64,000 nucleotides of DNA from Schistocerca nitens (GCF_023898315.1 NC_064616.1:708627389-708691388); one strand, 5' to 3'; counted from the stretch's first letter, positions 9,387-20,852 are shown. Numbers and translations are program-made. The notes: generated from the letters alone by a model not told the origin.

Positions 9387-11992
9387 TACTCAACACTACG
9401 TGCTTATGTATAAGAAAAGTCCTTGATATATATTTTTTACTATTGCGTTAACACAAGCACTCAACAAAGCAATATATTACTGGCGCGGGAATTTCGACGG
9501 CTCCACCATCCCAAGGGACTTCGGTCATAAGCGAGAAAAAACAGCCGCCAACTAATGTAAACAACAGAAAGTGTAATCTAGACGTTAACAGCCATCTGAA
9601 GATGACTGTTGCTACGAAACCGGTAACGTCACTATTTATGTAAATAAATACCATTATTAATAGTGGCTGGTTGCTGGTTTCTTCTTTTCAAGCATCAGCT
9701 TGTATTTTGTACACAGCCACTATCTCAAAATAGTTTTCGCCATAATAGAACGTACACTAGTATTTGCAGAGTCCACATGGCGATGGCACAGCGTAGTGTC
9801 TTTCTCGTTTACTGTGGTCGTGATGGACTGGCAAATTCCTGATTGTTTCCTGAGAACACCAAAGATTAGCCAGTTAAGGAAGTGCCAGATTTCAGAGGCG
9901 TAACGCACCAATGTTAACTGTCCCATAGGTTTACCGGTAGGGACACACATCGCACTCTACAAGGTATTCACGAAGACTCTGTCGACATACCGAGCAAGGT
10001 GACGCAGCGGTAAAACTTTGCGATCGCATTCATACCCCTTCCCGTACAAAGGCATTTAAAACTTATGTGCTCACTTTAGGAGAATGTCGGAATATTTTAG
10101 AATACGAACTTGTGCTCCGTCTGTGTTGACCAGGTTTCCCACAAGCCATTAATCCCTAAAGTTGCTTCTTTCTGTGAAAACTGCAAATATCGGCCCTTTG
10201 CAGTGCTCTGAAGCTCACATCTCAATTTCACCGCTCGTTGCCATTTGTCGCAGGTGCATACCGTTATGTTCTATAATAGTTTTAGGAATCAGAATCGGTA
10301 AATACTTTTAGAGTGCCTAATAACTTTTGTAATAAAGCAAATAAAGTTTCACAGAATAAAAATCCATTTATTAAAACGTTACACGTTTCCCTCGCGGTCA
10401 CAAAAAATAGAGTAGATTTGCTCCTTGCTCTGCTGCGTCCTCCACCGGCCCACTATGTGTCGTGGCGTCTCCTTACCACAGAGGATACGTCCACTAGCAT
10501 ACTACAACTCAAAGTTACACTTTAAATAACTGATTATATTTCCAAATGGTCTGTACCTCACATAGTCACAATACATACCATAGCTTTGAACACATGGTCG
10601 TAACTGTGTTGGGCGTAGCTGAATGAAGTAGATCAGCCTTAAAGGCCCTGTATTTGTATTTGGGAAACGTTTGGATTTGCGGCGAAAGCTGAGATATTCC
10701 CGCAGAAAGGACACTCCGATCATTATCACCTGAGTTTATGTCATGCAGCTAAGAACCTCGGCTTCGACTGCCAGTTCGTTAAATTACCATAATGGAAGAA
10801 GGGGATACAACAACCCAAATGAAACGAGGAATTTTCCCATTTGCGATTCGTCTTTTCGGTATTCATTCTGTAAATTCGCGACAAACAGCGTGTTATTTGA
10901 CTGTATTCCAACCCCTCCCACCGACTTGCAGGTGGCAGTAGTTACAACGAGGGACTGACAGTCGCGAGAAGTGAAGCTCATATCTACAGCCAACCATCCA
11001 TAGTTAAAAGTTGCACGGTTTTTCTCGTATAATTTGAAGCTAATGCCAGCACAGTTCCTTCGATAAATCAGCAAGCGACTCACACGACAATAAAAATATT
11101 TTGAAAATATCAAGAAAAAACATGCATTTTTTAATGATGCTGTGTCCACTATGTATATTCAATCTCCTACTTACACCCCATCTGCGTGAAATTTGAAGAG
11201 AAACGCGCCGGGTATGTGAATCACTCACCAAGCACAGGTACTAGTGTCACTCGCAGAATTCTCATTGACGTTTTGTAAATGGTTTAGCGGCAGTGAGTTA
11301 GGCGTACACCCAGGCTTCTCCTCCTCTTGGGCGGTCTTGGGATTTTCTCCAACGTGAACTGGCTGCGATTCTCACAGTGCTCATCACCGCCGTGAAAGCA
11401 GCCTCTCCGCTGGGAACGGGAGCTTCTGCTGTGAACGGCCCTTCGCCATGGTTGCGAATCTTCTTCAGGAGCCCCGTAATTATGTCTGCAGTTAATTAGT
11501 AAAATTGCGCACAGTACATTGGAAAACTTGGGTTTGCGTTACGAAAACCGCAAGGAATTCGATCATGACATATTACCACCTTACAATATTCGATGTGAAG
11601 GAGAAATCCACATATTGATCCGAAAAATCCCATAAACGGCCATGAAGCAAAGCGTTCTTGATAATGTGTCGAGATAGCTGTCGTTCGTCGTTTCCTTGTT
11701 GAATCTTCTATCAAATACAGTCATCCCCTCCCAATACATGTCCTGTGGTAAACCTTGAAATTTTGCCGACGTACTCAGTAGAAGAAGCGTGGCTGGACTT
11801 CATTTACAAGGATAACATCTTGTTCTCCCAAAACATCATCACGTATTCGGTACGCCGGAAAAATTTCAAAATTCTCGAATACGAGGTAATCTTCTAGAGC
11901 TCATCCGATTCGTTGCTCATTTTCCTGTAATTTGCTATGACGACCATAATCTCCAACATTATCTGCGTGTTCTACATTTTGGTTCACACATC
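9385..11992. other. 2.6 kb without a recognised gene
   Basis: Only small open frames are present, the largest being 121 codons on the minus strand at 10784-11149, with no recognisable domain. Around 9990-10040, GAGCAAGGTGACGCAGCGG followed by GATCGCATTCAT resembles the head of the SINE family at 33688. The motif CATCTGAAGATGACTGTTGC near 9593 resembles repeat sequence around 46740. The rest is unassigned. Confidence 0.4.
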
Positions 11993-12292
11993 CAACAGGT
12001 TCACCAAAATTATGGAAACAGCGCGAGAAATACATGCTTGAACATAAGTGCAGATGCTAGCCAAGTCTGCAGGTTGCGCTGTTGTATTTGACCACTAATG
12101 GTGTTTGTGCAACGTCCTCAATGGGTTGCAGCTACCAGTCATGAGAAAAACAATATTCTCTATTGCTGTGAGTCCATAACGTCGGTGCTAAGTGAATTTC
12201 AACGTGGGAACATACACTACTGGCCATTAAAATTGCTACACCAATAAGAAATGCAGATGATAAACGGGTATTCATTGGACAAACATATTATA

Positions 12293-13390
12293 CTAGAACT
12301 GATATGTGATTACATTTTCACGCAATTTGGGTGCATAGATCCTGAGAAACCAGTACCCAGAACAACCACCTCTGCCTGTAATAACGGCCTTGATACGCCT
12401 GGGCATTGAGTCAAACAGATCTTGGATGGCGTGTACAGGTACAGCTGCCCATGCAGCTTCAACACGATACCACAGTTCATCAAGAGTAGTGACTGGCGTA
12501 TTGTGACAAACCAGTTGCTCGGCCACCATTGACCAGACGTTTCCAATTGGTGAGAGATCTGGAGAATGTGCTGGCCAGGGCAGCAGTCGAACATTTTCTG
12601 TATCCAGAAAGGCTCGTACAAGACCTGCAACATGCGGTCGTGCATTATCCTGCTGAAATGTAGGGTTTCGCTGGGATCGAATGAAGGGTAGAGCCACGGA
12701 TCGTAGCACATCTGAAATGTAACTTCCACTGTTCAAAGTGCCGTCAATGCGAACAAGAGGTGACCGAGACGTGTCACCAATGACACCCCACACCATCACG
12801 CCGGGTGATACGCCAGTATGGCGATGACGAATACTCGCTTCCAATGTGCGTACACCGCGATGTCGCCAAACACGGATGCGACCATCATGATACTGTAAAC
12901 AGAACCTGGATTCATCCGAAAAAATGACGTTTTGACATTCGTGCACCCAGGCTCGTCGTCGAGCACACAATCGCAGGCGCTCCTGTCTGTGATGCAGCGT
13001 CAAGGGTAACCGCAGCCGTGGTCTCCGAGCTGATAGTCCATGCTGCTGCAAACGTCGCCGAACTGTTCGTGCAGATGGTTGTTGTCTTGCAAACGTACCC
13101 ATCTGCTGACTCAGGGATCGAGACGTGGCTGCACGGTCCGTTACAGCCATGTGGATAAGATGCCTGTCATCTCGACTGCTAGTGATACGAGGCCGTTGGG
13201 ATCCTGCACGGTGTTCCGTATTACCCTCCTGAACCCACAGATTCCATATTCTGCTAACAGTCATTGGATCTCGACCAACGCGAGCAGAAATGTCGCGATA
13301 CGATAAACCGCAATCGCGATAGGTTACAATCCGACCTTTATCATAGTCGGAAACGTGGTGGTACGCATTTCTCCTCCTTACACGAGGCAC
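12293..13390 (-). pseudogene. Tc1 transposase of element A: full-length frame, catalytic Glu lost
   Basis: A 365-codon uninterrupted frame. Residues 1-120 hold two helix-turn-helix units (GLSYRDISARVGRDPMTVSR and a second near 90-115). The DDE domain follows: D159 in IFSDESRF, D248 in FQQDNARPH, and the third block SPDLSPIGNVW at 277-287. With 34 residues between D248 and 283 this is the DD34E layout, but residue 283 is Gly (GGA at 12544-12542). Copies B, C1 and C2 have GAA (Glu) there. The frame also starts with GTG; copy C2 has ATG at the same position. The protein, if made, would bind ends but not cut or join DNA. I call it a pseudogene despite the open frame. Confidence 0.93.
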
Positions 13391-13465
13391 TACAACAACG
13401 TTTCACCAGGCAACGCCAGTAAACTGCTGTTTGTGTATGAGAAATCGGTTGGAAACTTTCCTCAT

Positions 13466-13675
13466 GGTTCAAATGGCTCGGAGCACTATGGGACTCAACT
13501 GCTGTGGTCATAAGTCCCCTAGAACCTAGAACTACTTAAACCTAACTAACCTAAGGACAGCACACAACACCCAGCCATCACGAGGCAGTGAAAATCCCTG
13601 ACCCCGCCGGGAATCGAACCCGGGAACTCTGGCGTGGGAAGCGAGAACGCTACCGCACGACCACGAGATGCGGGC
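13466..13675 (-). repeat. SINE-B inside Tc1 A, 13-bp TSD
   Basis: Full-length copy. The TSD AAACTTTCCTCAT is at 13453-13465 and 13676-13688. The same site without the SINE is visible in Tc1 B near 24283-24297, which gives a natural empty-site control. Confidence 0.95.
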
Positions 13676-13846
13676 AAACTTTCCTCATGTCGGCACATTG
13701 TAGGTGTCACCACCGGCGCCAACCTTGTGTGAATGCTCTGAAAAGCTAATCATTTGCATATCACAGCATCTTCTTCCTGTCGGTTAAATTTCGCGTCTGT
13801 AGCACGTCATCTTCGTGGTGTAGCAATTTTAATGGCCAGTAGTGTA

Positions 13847-14161
13847 GCTGTTGCTGGTATGGTGGCTTCTCCCATAACCAAGGGAGCCGAAGTGTTCGCT
13901 GATCCGAGACGCACCGTATCGAAGATTTATACCGCATACAGGGACAGCGGAAAAACGTCATTCGCTAAGTCACAACAACACCGAAAGTGTGTGCTGGGTG
14001 ATATTGGCAAAATATCACTGAAGAGGATTATGGCGGAAGATAAGAGAAAGTCACCTACAAAAGTCAATGCAGAACTCAATGCCGCACTCGCGAACCATGT
14101 CAGCACCAAAACAACACCAAGGGAGCTCCAGAAACAGGGAACTGCAGGCGAGCTGGAATTA
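13847..14161 (+). pseudogene. Tc1 transposase N-terminal part (element F, exon-like piece 1)
   Basis: After element A the frame reads VADPRRTVSKIYTAYRDSGK-like sequence (FADPRRTVSKIYTAYRDSGK), the DNA-binding helix-turn-helix region of this Tc1 family, then MAEDKRKSPTKVNAELNAAL. It is cut at the TA where mariner G entered. The continuation lies at 15483-15980 (KVVWSDE-type text in broken frames). The frame that runs on into G to a stop is an artefact of the junction. Confidence 0.75.
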
Positions 14162-15480
14162 CGAGGTGCATTCAAGTTCTAAGGCCTCCGATTTTTTTTC
14201 TAATTAACTACTCACCCGAAATCGATGAAACTGGCGTTACTTCTCGACGTAATCGCCCTGCAGACGTACACATTTTTCACAACGCTGACGCCATGATTCC
14301 ATGGCAGCGGCGATGGCTTCTTTAGGAGTCTGTTTTGACCACTGGAAAATCTCTGAGGCAATAGCAGCACGGCTGGTGAATGTGCGGCCACGGAGAGTGT
14401 CTTTCATTGTTGGAAAAAGCCAAAAGTCACTAGAAACCAGGTCAGGTGAGTAGGGAGCATGAGGAATCACTTCAAAGTTGTTAAAACGAAGAAACTGTTG
14501 CGTAACGTTAGCTCTATGTGCGGGTGTGTTGTCTTGGTGAAACAGCACACGCGCAGCCCTTCCCGGACGTTTTTGTTGCAGTGCAGGAAGGAATTTGTTC
14601 TTCAAAACATTTTCGTAGGATGCACCTGTTACCGTAGTGCCCTTTGGAACGCAATGGGTAAGGATTACGCCCTCGCTGTCCCAGAACATGGACACCATCA
14701 TTTTTTCAGCACTGGCGGTTACCCGAAATTTTTTTGGTGGCGGTGAATCTGTGTGCTTCCATTGAGCTGACTGGCGCTTTGTTTCTGGATTGAAAAATGG
14801 CATCCACGTCTCATCCATTGTCACAACCGACGAAAAGAAAGTCCCATTCATGCTGTCGTTGCGCGTCAACATTGCTTGGCAACATGCCACACGGGCAGCC
14901 ATGTGGTCGTCTGTCAGCATTCGTGGCACCCACCTGGATGACACTTTTCGCATTTTCAGGTCGTCATGCAGGACTGTGTGCACAGAACCCACAGAAATGC
15001 CAACTCTGGAGGCGATCTGTTCAACAGTCATTCGGCGATCCCCCAAAACAATTCCCTCCACTTTCTCGATCATGTCGTCAGACCGGCTTGTGCGAGCCCG
15101 AGGTTGTTTCGGTTTGTTGTCACAAGATGTTCTGCCTTCATTAAACTGTCGCAACTATGAACGCACTTTCGACACATCCATAACTCCATCACCACATGTC
15201 TCCTTCAACTGTCGATGAATTTCAATTGGTTTCACACCACGCAAATTCAGAAAACGAATGATTGCACACTGTTCAAGTAAGGAAAACGTCGCCATTTTAA
15301 GTATTTAAAACAGTTCTCATTCTCGCCGCTGGCAGTAAAATTCCATCTGCCATACGGTGCTGCCATCTCTGGGACGTATTGACAATGAACGCGGCCTCAT
15401 TTTAAAACAATGCGCATGTTTCTATCTCTTTCCAGTCCGGAGAAAAAAAATCGGAGGCCTTAGAACTTGAATGCACCTCG
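14162..15480 (-). mobile_element. mariner element G with perfect 40-bp TIRs
   Basis: The two ends are identical for 40 bases (14162-14201 and the reverse complement of 15441-15480), beginning CGAGGTGCATTCAAGTTCTA. TA duplications are at 14160-14161 and 15481-15482. The length is 1,319 bp, normal for mariner. It sits in Tc1 F. The perfect TIRs suggest it is the youngest insertion in this nest. Confidence 0.95.
14237..15295 (-). pseudogene. mariner transposase (G), one in-frame stop
   Basis: From the ATG at 15295 the frame encodes 352 residues, the usual mariner length, broken only by TAG at codon 47 (15157-15155) where VRS-stop-LRQFNEGR falls in the first helix-turn-helix. Relatives usually have Trp there, so TGG to TAG is likely. 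The linker, VTMDETW, LFHQDNTPAH and SPDLVSSDFWLF blocks are intact, with 34 residues between the second and third Asp, so DD34D is complete. The protein ends in GDYVEK. From the downstream TTG or first Met alone it would lack half the DNA-binding domain. Confidence 0.93.
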
Positions 15481-15482
15481 TA

Positions 15483-16040
15483 CAAAACCACTCGTCAGTG
15501 ATGCAAATGCCGTTAACAGGAAAACTTGATGCCAAAGTCATAAAACCTGAACTATGGAGCAACGAAAGAAAGTCGTCTGGTCGGATGAGTTGTGTTTCAC
15601 ACTGTTTCCTACTTTGTCCCAGTTTATGTCCTAAGAGCGAAACATGGCGACGGGTCCAGTGATGATTTGGTCAGTCATATCGTGGTATTCCATGGGCCCC
15701 ACAGTGTACTCTGTAAGGCTGTATTACTAGCAAGGATTATGTTATCATTTTAGTTGGCGAGATCCATCCTATGGTACTACGTTTGTTCCCCAATGGTGAT
15801 ACTGTGTCCCAAGACGACGGAGCCTCTGTTCACACAACTCGCATCATCCAGGAGTGATTTTGTGTTCATGAGGATAAATTGTCTCATCTCCCCTGTCTAC
15901 CAGTCACCGGATCTCAGTATTGCTGAACTATTGTCGCCTTCTTTGGAAAGAAGGGTGTGTGATCGCTAACTTTATGCGAGCAGGAAGGTGTAATATTCCC
16001 TTGAAAACCATACAGTAGCGGTTTTTTATGCAGTCCGAAA
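15483..16040 (+). pseudogene. Tc1 transposase catalytic part (element F, piece 2), decayed
   Basis: Resumes right after mariner G. Broken plus-strand frames include RKKVVWSDELCFTLFPT, the first catalytic block (WSDE). Then the equivalents of the GPVMIWSVISW block and the SPDLSIAELL third block appear with frameshifts. PDLS is followed by IAE where the family has PIE. Multiple stops and shifts make this a dead gene. Confidence 0.7.
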
Positions 16041-16179
16041 CGACTGGAAGCTGTTTTGAATGCCAACGACTTTCCTACACTGTATTAGGCATGGTAATGT
16101 GTTGTGTTTTTGGTGTTTCCATATTTTATCCACCCCCTGTTCGTTGCTTGGCAAATGAAGTGAATCATCCAGAAGGGGA

Positions 16180-17345
16180 GGAAAAAACAAAATGAATCTT
16201 CACGAGCTGAGAGATATGTGACGTTATTTCAGCAATTACATGATAGAGCCAAATTTATGGAGAACATAACAGTACGAACCGTGTATCATATGAAGTTGCA
16301 CCCACCTGGCATGGATGCGTGCATTGACTCGGTTATGAAGTGTGTCAAAAATCCGTTGTATCCTCTCCTGTGGCAAACTGTCCCACAACTATTGTAACTT
16401 GTCCTTGATATCTGGATACTAGCACTGGAACAGAGTTGAGGGTCCGAACTGGTCAGACATGTTCTTCTGGGTACAGGTATCGAGAATCTGCTGACCACAG
16501 GAGTACATCAACATCACCCAGGCATTTGATAGAGATACGTGGCTCTGAGCACTATGCGACTTAACTTCTGTGGTCATCAGTCGCCTAGAACTTAGAACTA
16601 ATTAAACCTAACTAACCTAAGGACATCACACACACCCATGCCCGAGGCAGGATTCGAACCTGCGACCGTAGCGGTCACGCGGTTCCAGACTGAAGCGCCT
16701 TTAACCGCACGGCCACACCGGCCGGCTAGAGATACGTGCAACATGTCCTGTTGAATAATTCCTCCACGATACTGTCACATGAGAGGTAACACATGAGGAC
16801 GCAGCATGTATTTGATGTAACGTTGTTCTCGAAATCTTTATCAATCTTGAACAGGACTAATACATGACAGCTCCCCACACCGTGACAGGTGTAACATCGC
16901 TGTGGCTCTCAAGACATTGGAAGAGTGATACCTCTCCCCCCGTCGCCTCCATACTCGCCGACGATGGTCATTCGTGGCTGCGCAGAACCACAATTCATCG
17001 CCATTTGTGTTTTGATGTTAATTGTAGCCTATGCGTGGTATGGTAATTCCCTAGTCCGGCTACTTCCAGTCTTTGATCAATGGTGCAGAGTGACATAGAA
17101 AGTTTCAGAGAGTCCATTTCTTGTTGTCGGATGCCAGGTGTAGCTACTAAGGGCTATAATATGCTTGGCGCACAATACGGCAGTCCTTCCTTGTGGTAGT
17201 CAGACATGGTCGACAGGAACCTTGACGACATCAGGCCACTGTCACGCCCAAATGCCCTGCAAATCAGGATACCGCACGATTCAACCAGCCAGTCAAATGG
17301 TGACCCACAATGAATCCCCTTCAAAATCCGTCAGGAACTCACAAG
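16180..17345 (-). pseudogene. Decayed Tc1-like element K
   Basis: Minus-strand pieces resemble a Tc1 transposase end: RIQRIFDTLHNRVNARIHAR near 16300-16370 (family IxxLIxSMPRRxxACIxARG). Plus-strand CTCCCCACACCGTGACAGG near 16870 corresponds to the PGVMVWG region. Frames are heavily broken and the ends are not defined. SINE-A at 16542-16726 splits it. Confidence 0.6.
16542..16726 (-). repeat. SINE-A with 12-bp TSD
   Basis: Full head and tail. TSD TAGAGATACGTG at 16530-16541 and 16727-16738. Confidence 0.92.
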
Positions 17346-17357
17346 TAATGCGGCTTC

Positions 17358-17671
17358 TTCCAGAATGAAATTTTCACTCCCATTCCCTTGGCTGCGGCTA
17401 CGCCATGTTTCCGCAATATCCTTTCTTCCAGGAGTGCTAGCTTCGCAGGAGAGCTTCTGTGAAGTTTGGCAGGTTGGAGATGAGGTACTGGCGGAAGTAA
17501 AGCTGTGACGACAGGTCCTGAGTCGTACTTGGGTAGCCCAGTCAGTAGAGCACTTGCCCGAGAAAGGCAAAGGTCCCGAGTTTAAGTCTAGGTCCGGCAC
17601 ACAGTTTTAGTGTGCCAGGAAGTTTCATATCAGCGCACACTCCGCTGCAGAGCGAAAATTTCTTTCTGGAA
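17358..17671 (+). repeat. tRNA-like SINE (5595 family) bounded by TIRs
   Basis: Plus-strand tRNA-like core GTAGCCCAGTCAGTAGAGCA and GGTCCCGAGTTTAAGTCTAGG. The first 22 bases (TTCCAGAATGAAATTTTCACTC) and the last 22 (17650-17671) are inverted repeats with three mismatches. An inverted terminal repeat is not expected of a simple tRNA SINE and fits the foldback forms seen at 5595-6467. Confidence 0.8.
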
Positions 17672-17675
17672 ACAA

Positions 17676-19077
17676 ATACAACGGTTGGATGCACCAAAAA
17701 CATAACTCATTACCATGCCTAATACAGTGTAGGGAACTCATTGGCATTCAAAACACCTTCCACTCGTTTCGGACTGTATAAAATCCGGTACTGAGTGGTT
17801 TTAAAGAGGATATTATACCATCTTCCTGCAAGATAGTGCCAAGCTCATGTGAAGATGATGGAGATGGTTAGCGATCACGCACCTTTCTCTCCAAAGAAGA
17901 CAGCAAAAGCTCAATATTATTGAGTCTGGTGACTGGTAGACAGGAGAAATGCAACAATTCATCTTCGTGTTCACAAAATCACTCCTGGATGATGTGAGTT
18001 GTGTGAACAGGGGCCCTGTTCTATTGGAACACAGCATTGCCATTGGGGAATAAACATACTACCGTAAGATGGATCTGACCAGCCTTGCTCGTAATAAAAC
18101 CTTGCAGAGTAAACTGTAGAGTCCATGGAAACCACTATATGACTGACCAAATCCTCACTGGACCCGTCTTTTGACGTAAACTGGGGTGAAGTAGGAAACA
18201 AAAAAATGGTTCAAATGGCTCTGAGCACAATGGGGCTTAACATCTATGGTCATCAGTCCCCTAGAACTTAGAACTACTTAAACCTAACTAACTTAAGGAC
18301 AGCACCAACACCCAGTCATCACGAGGCAGAGAAAATGCCTGACCTCGCCGGGAATCGAACCCGGGCGCGGGAAGCGAGAACGCTACGGCACGACCACGAG
18401 CTGTGGACAAGTAGGAAACAGTGTGAAACACAACACATCCGACCAAACGACTTTCTTTCATTGCTCCATTGCCCAGGTTTTATGGCTTTGACACCAAGTT
18501 TTCCTGTTATGGGCATTTGCATCGCAGATGAGTAATTCCCTGCTTCTGGAGCTCCCTTGGTGTTGTTTTGGTGCTGACATGGTTCGCGAGTGCGGCATTG
18601 AGCTCTGCACTGACTTTCAGCATTGAGTTCTGCACTGACTTTTATAGCTGTCGTCCTCTTATTTTTTGCCACAACCCTCTTGAATGATCTTTTGCCAATA
18701 TCGCTCATCACCAACTTTCGGTCTTGTTGTGACTTAGTGAATGAGGTTTTTCCGCTTTCCCTGTATGCGGTATAAATCTTCGATACGGTGCGTCTCAGAT
18801 CAGCGAACACTTCTGCTCTCGTGATTATGGGAGCACCCACGACAAGAGCATCAGCTATTTTCCCACGTTGAAAATCACTTAGCTTCGACGTAATGGACTC
18901 ACAACCACAGATAACACTGTTTTGCTCATGAATGACAGTTGCGACGCATTGAGGACATTGCACGTGTGCCGTTCGTGGTCAGTTCTAACAGTGCAACCTG
19001 CAGACTTGGCTAGCATCTCTACTTACGTTCAAGGGTTCATTTCTCGTGGGGTTTCCATAACTTTGTCTAACCCCTGT
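17676..19077 (-). mobile_element. Tc1-like element F2 (relative of F)
   Basis: Reads ACAGGGGTTAGACAAAGTTA inward from 19077 and ends near ACAACGGTTGGATGCACC. A 214-codon minus frame at 18319-18963 includes FADLRRTVSKIYTAYRESGK and matches piece 1 of F. Downstream, frames are broken, and SINE-B at 18201-18408 interrupts the catalytic region. The frame's last 30 codons run through the SINE and are not transposase. It is inactive. Confidence 0.8.
18201..18408 (-). repeat. SINE-B with 12-bp TSD
   Basis: TSD AAGTAGGAAACA at 18189-18200 and 18409-18420. The head has a small internal deletion around the B box. Confidence 0.93.
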
Positions 19078-20107
19078 ATCCATGAATGATGTGTCCTTAA
19101 ATGTTAAAAATGCTTGCTCCCAGGTGGATACCGAGATTGCGTTTGTCGGCCGAAACCGGTGACGACGTATCACGTACGGAAGACGTAACGCTCACTTATC
19201 CTGCAACACTACAGGTGCAGCGTTATTTGGAGCCGATCTCCACCAGAGGCATGTAACGACTTGCAGGCAGATGGGAAGTCTTCTCGAGTTTCTGCCTCCG
19301 AGTGCTACATTGTTCTCAGTTAATGTTACGCCAGCTTCATGAATGAACTGGTTCATCTGTCTGGACATTGTTTGATAGCGTTGTTCTCTGCCCTGTCGAG
19401 CTGCAGGCACTTTTGAAGTCTCACAGCGGGTCTGCTTCGTGCTAAAGTTGAAACCAATCTCGTCTGGAGCGTGAATGGTGTGTGTTCGCGCCCTTCGGAA
19501 GTAGTTCACGTCGAACCCAAATATTGGAAAATTATGAATGCAACATAAGATGAAGTACGAACAGTGACACCCTCAGCGACTCCAGCTACTACAAGAACAA
19601 ATAAAAATTGTTTCAAAAGGGTTAAGTCTATTTTACTTGATTATATCTTCTACGTGATAAATATAGAAACTCCGGGTAGAATTCAGCTTACACAACGAAA
19701 GTCAAAGTTTTCCTTGGAGGCAGTCTATTGCCGATTCATCGGTTTGAGGGTAGTGGTCTCCTTGATGCAACTAGCTCGCCCGCTCTCTCGTTTCACAGAG
19801 TGGGCCGAGTAGAAATGGCGACAGCACAGCAACAAGAGGGGTTTTGCGTTCTCCGTTTCAACTGTCGATAGCTAACAGTGCCTCATGCTTCCATCTGGCC
19901 TGTTTTGCGGCTCCATTTGTACTTCAAACCGTACAGGATTCAGTGGCTACAGACCCTTCATGATTGTGATAAACAAAACATGTAGAGTTGCGTGAATTAG
20001 TTCTGGACTTAGAGATGAAAGATAATGATTTCCTTTCATGTTTAATGTTCAGTCATGAGGTTAAATTCCATTCAGTGGAAAATTAAACCACCACATCTAA
20101 GAATATG
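19078..20107. other. About 1 kb without a recognised feature
   Basis: Short frames only (105 codons on the minus strand at 19192-19509 is the longest). No domain recognised. Confidence 0.4.
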
Positions 20108-20119
20108 GGGAACACGACA

Positions 20120-20259
20120 AAAAATGGCTCTGAGCACTATGGGACTTAACATCTATGGTCATCAGTCCCCTAGAACTTAGAACTACTTAAACCTAACTAA
20201 CCTAAGGACATCACACAACACCCAGTCATCACGAGGCAGAGAAAATCCCTGACCCCGCC
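20120..20259 (-). repeat. SINE-B, tRNA head missing, 12-bp TSD
   Basis: Contains the shared tail and the GATTTTCTCTGCCTCGTGAT junction but stops just before the tRNA-like part. TSDs GGGAACACGACA (20108-20119) and GGGAACACAACA (20260-20271) differ at one base, so truncation occurred at insertion, as in 5'-truncated target-primed copies. Confidence 0.9.
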
Positions 20260-20271
20260 GGGAACACAACA

Positions 20272-20582
20272 GCCATATACCATAGTCGAGACAAGAGAGA
20301 CACTCTAAGGCTTCATGAGTTTTGTGCCGCTTCCCCAGATAAGATTTTCAGTCCGTTGTTTTCTTTTGCGGGAATACCATGTACTAGAGACGTAATTTGA
20401 GCCAAATAAAACTACAGCAGCAGAAAAAGCAGTAGATCCAGCACCTGCTGTTACAATAGAATCGAAAACACGCGTTGCAGCTGCAACAAATGAGTCAATA
20501 ACACTTTCACCGCTTGGTGCATTTGACACTCAAGTTGTTTTTCGCAGTATGAATGTAGCTGTAACGAGGTCTAGGATAATTG
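20272..20582. other. No recognised feature
   Basis: A 74-codon minus frame with Ala-rich text is present but matches nothing I know. Confidence 0.35.
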
Positions 20583-20595
20583 GGACTCCTACAAA

Positions 20596-20796
20596 AAAAT
20601 GATTCAAATGGCTCTGAGCACTATGGGACTTAACATCTGAGGTCATCAGTTTCTTAGAACTTAGAACTACTTAAACCCAACTAACCTAAGGACATCACAC
20701 ACATCCATGCCCGAGGCAGGATTCGAACCAGCGACCGTAGCGGTCGCGCGGTTCCAGACTAATGCGCCTAGAACCGCTCGGCCACTCCGGCCGGCC
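20596..20796 (-). repeat. SINE-A, imperfect TSD
   Basis: TSDs GGACTCCTACAAA (20583-20595) and GGACTTCCACAAA (20797-20809), with two mismatches. Confidence 0.9.
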
Positions 20797-20852
20797 GGAC
20801 TTCCACAAACCAAATGAAATACAAACCAAATGAAATACAAACACCCGATACA

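Larger units (their letters stand above)
12215..13844 (-). mobile_element. Tc1-like element A (with internal SINE-B)
   Basis: TIRs begin CACTACTGGCCATTAAAATT on both ends, followed by GCTACACCAA. TA duplications lie at 12213-12214 and 13845-13846. The total of 1,630 bp falls to about 1.4 kb without SINE-B at 13466-13675. Three more copies of the family lie at 23053-24450, 39036-39400 and 39771-41149, all on the minus strand. It inserted in Tc1 F. Confidence 0.95.
11993..16140 (+). mobile_element. Tc1-like element F, carrying elements A and G
   Basis: Left end near AACAGGTTCACCAAAATTATGG; right end TTTCCATATTTTATCCACCC plus CCTGT. These are imperfect TIRs. Removing A (12215-13844) and G (14162-15480) with their TA duplications leaves about 1.2 kb, the normal size of a Tc1 element. 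The junctions are confirmed by the uninterrupted relative F2 (17676-19077, minus), which reads straight through both positions. Coding capacity is destroyed by decay as well as by the insertions. Confidence 0.85.

Noticed and set aside
13754-14182. 142-codon plus frame as a novel gene
   Set aside because: It starts inside Tc1 A, passes through the Tc1 F transposase N-terminus and ends inside mariner G; it is a mosaic of three elements.
18319-18963. 214-codon minus frame as one protein
   Set aside because: The first part is Tc1 F2 transposase, the end runs through a SINE-B; not a single gene.
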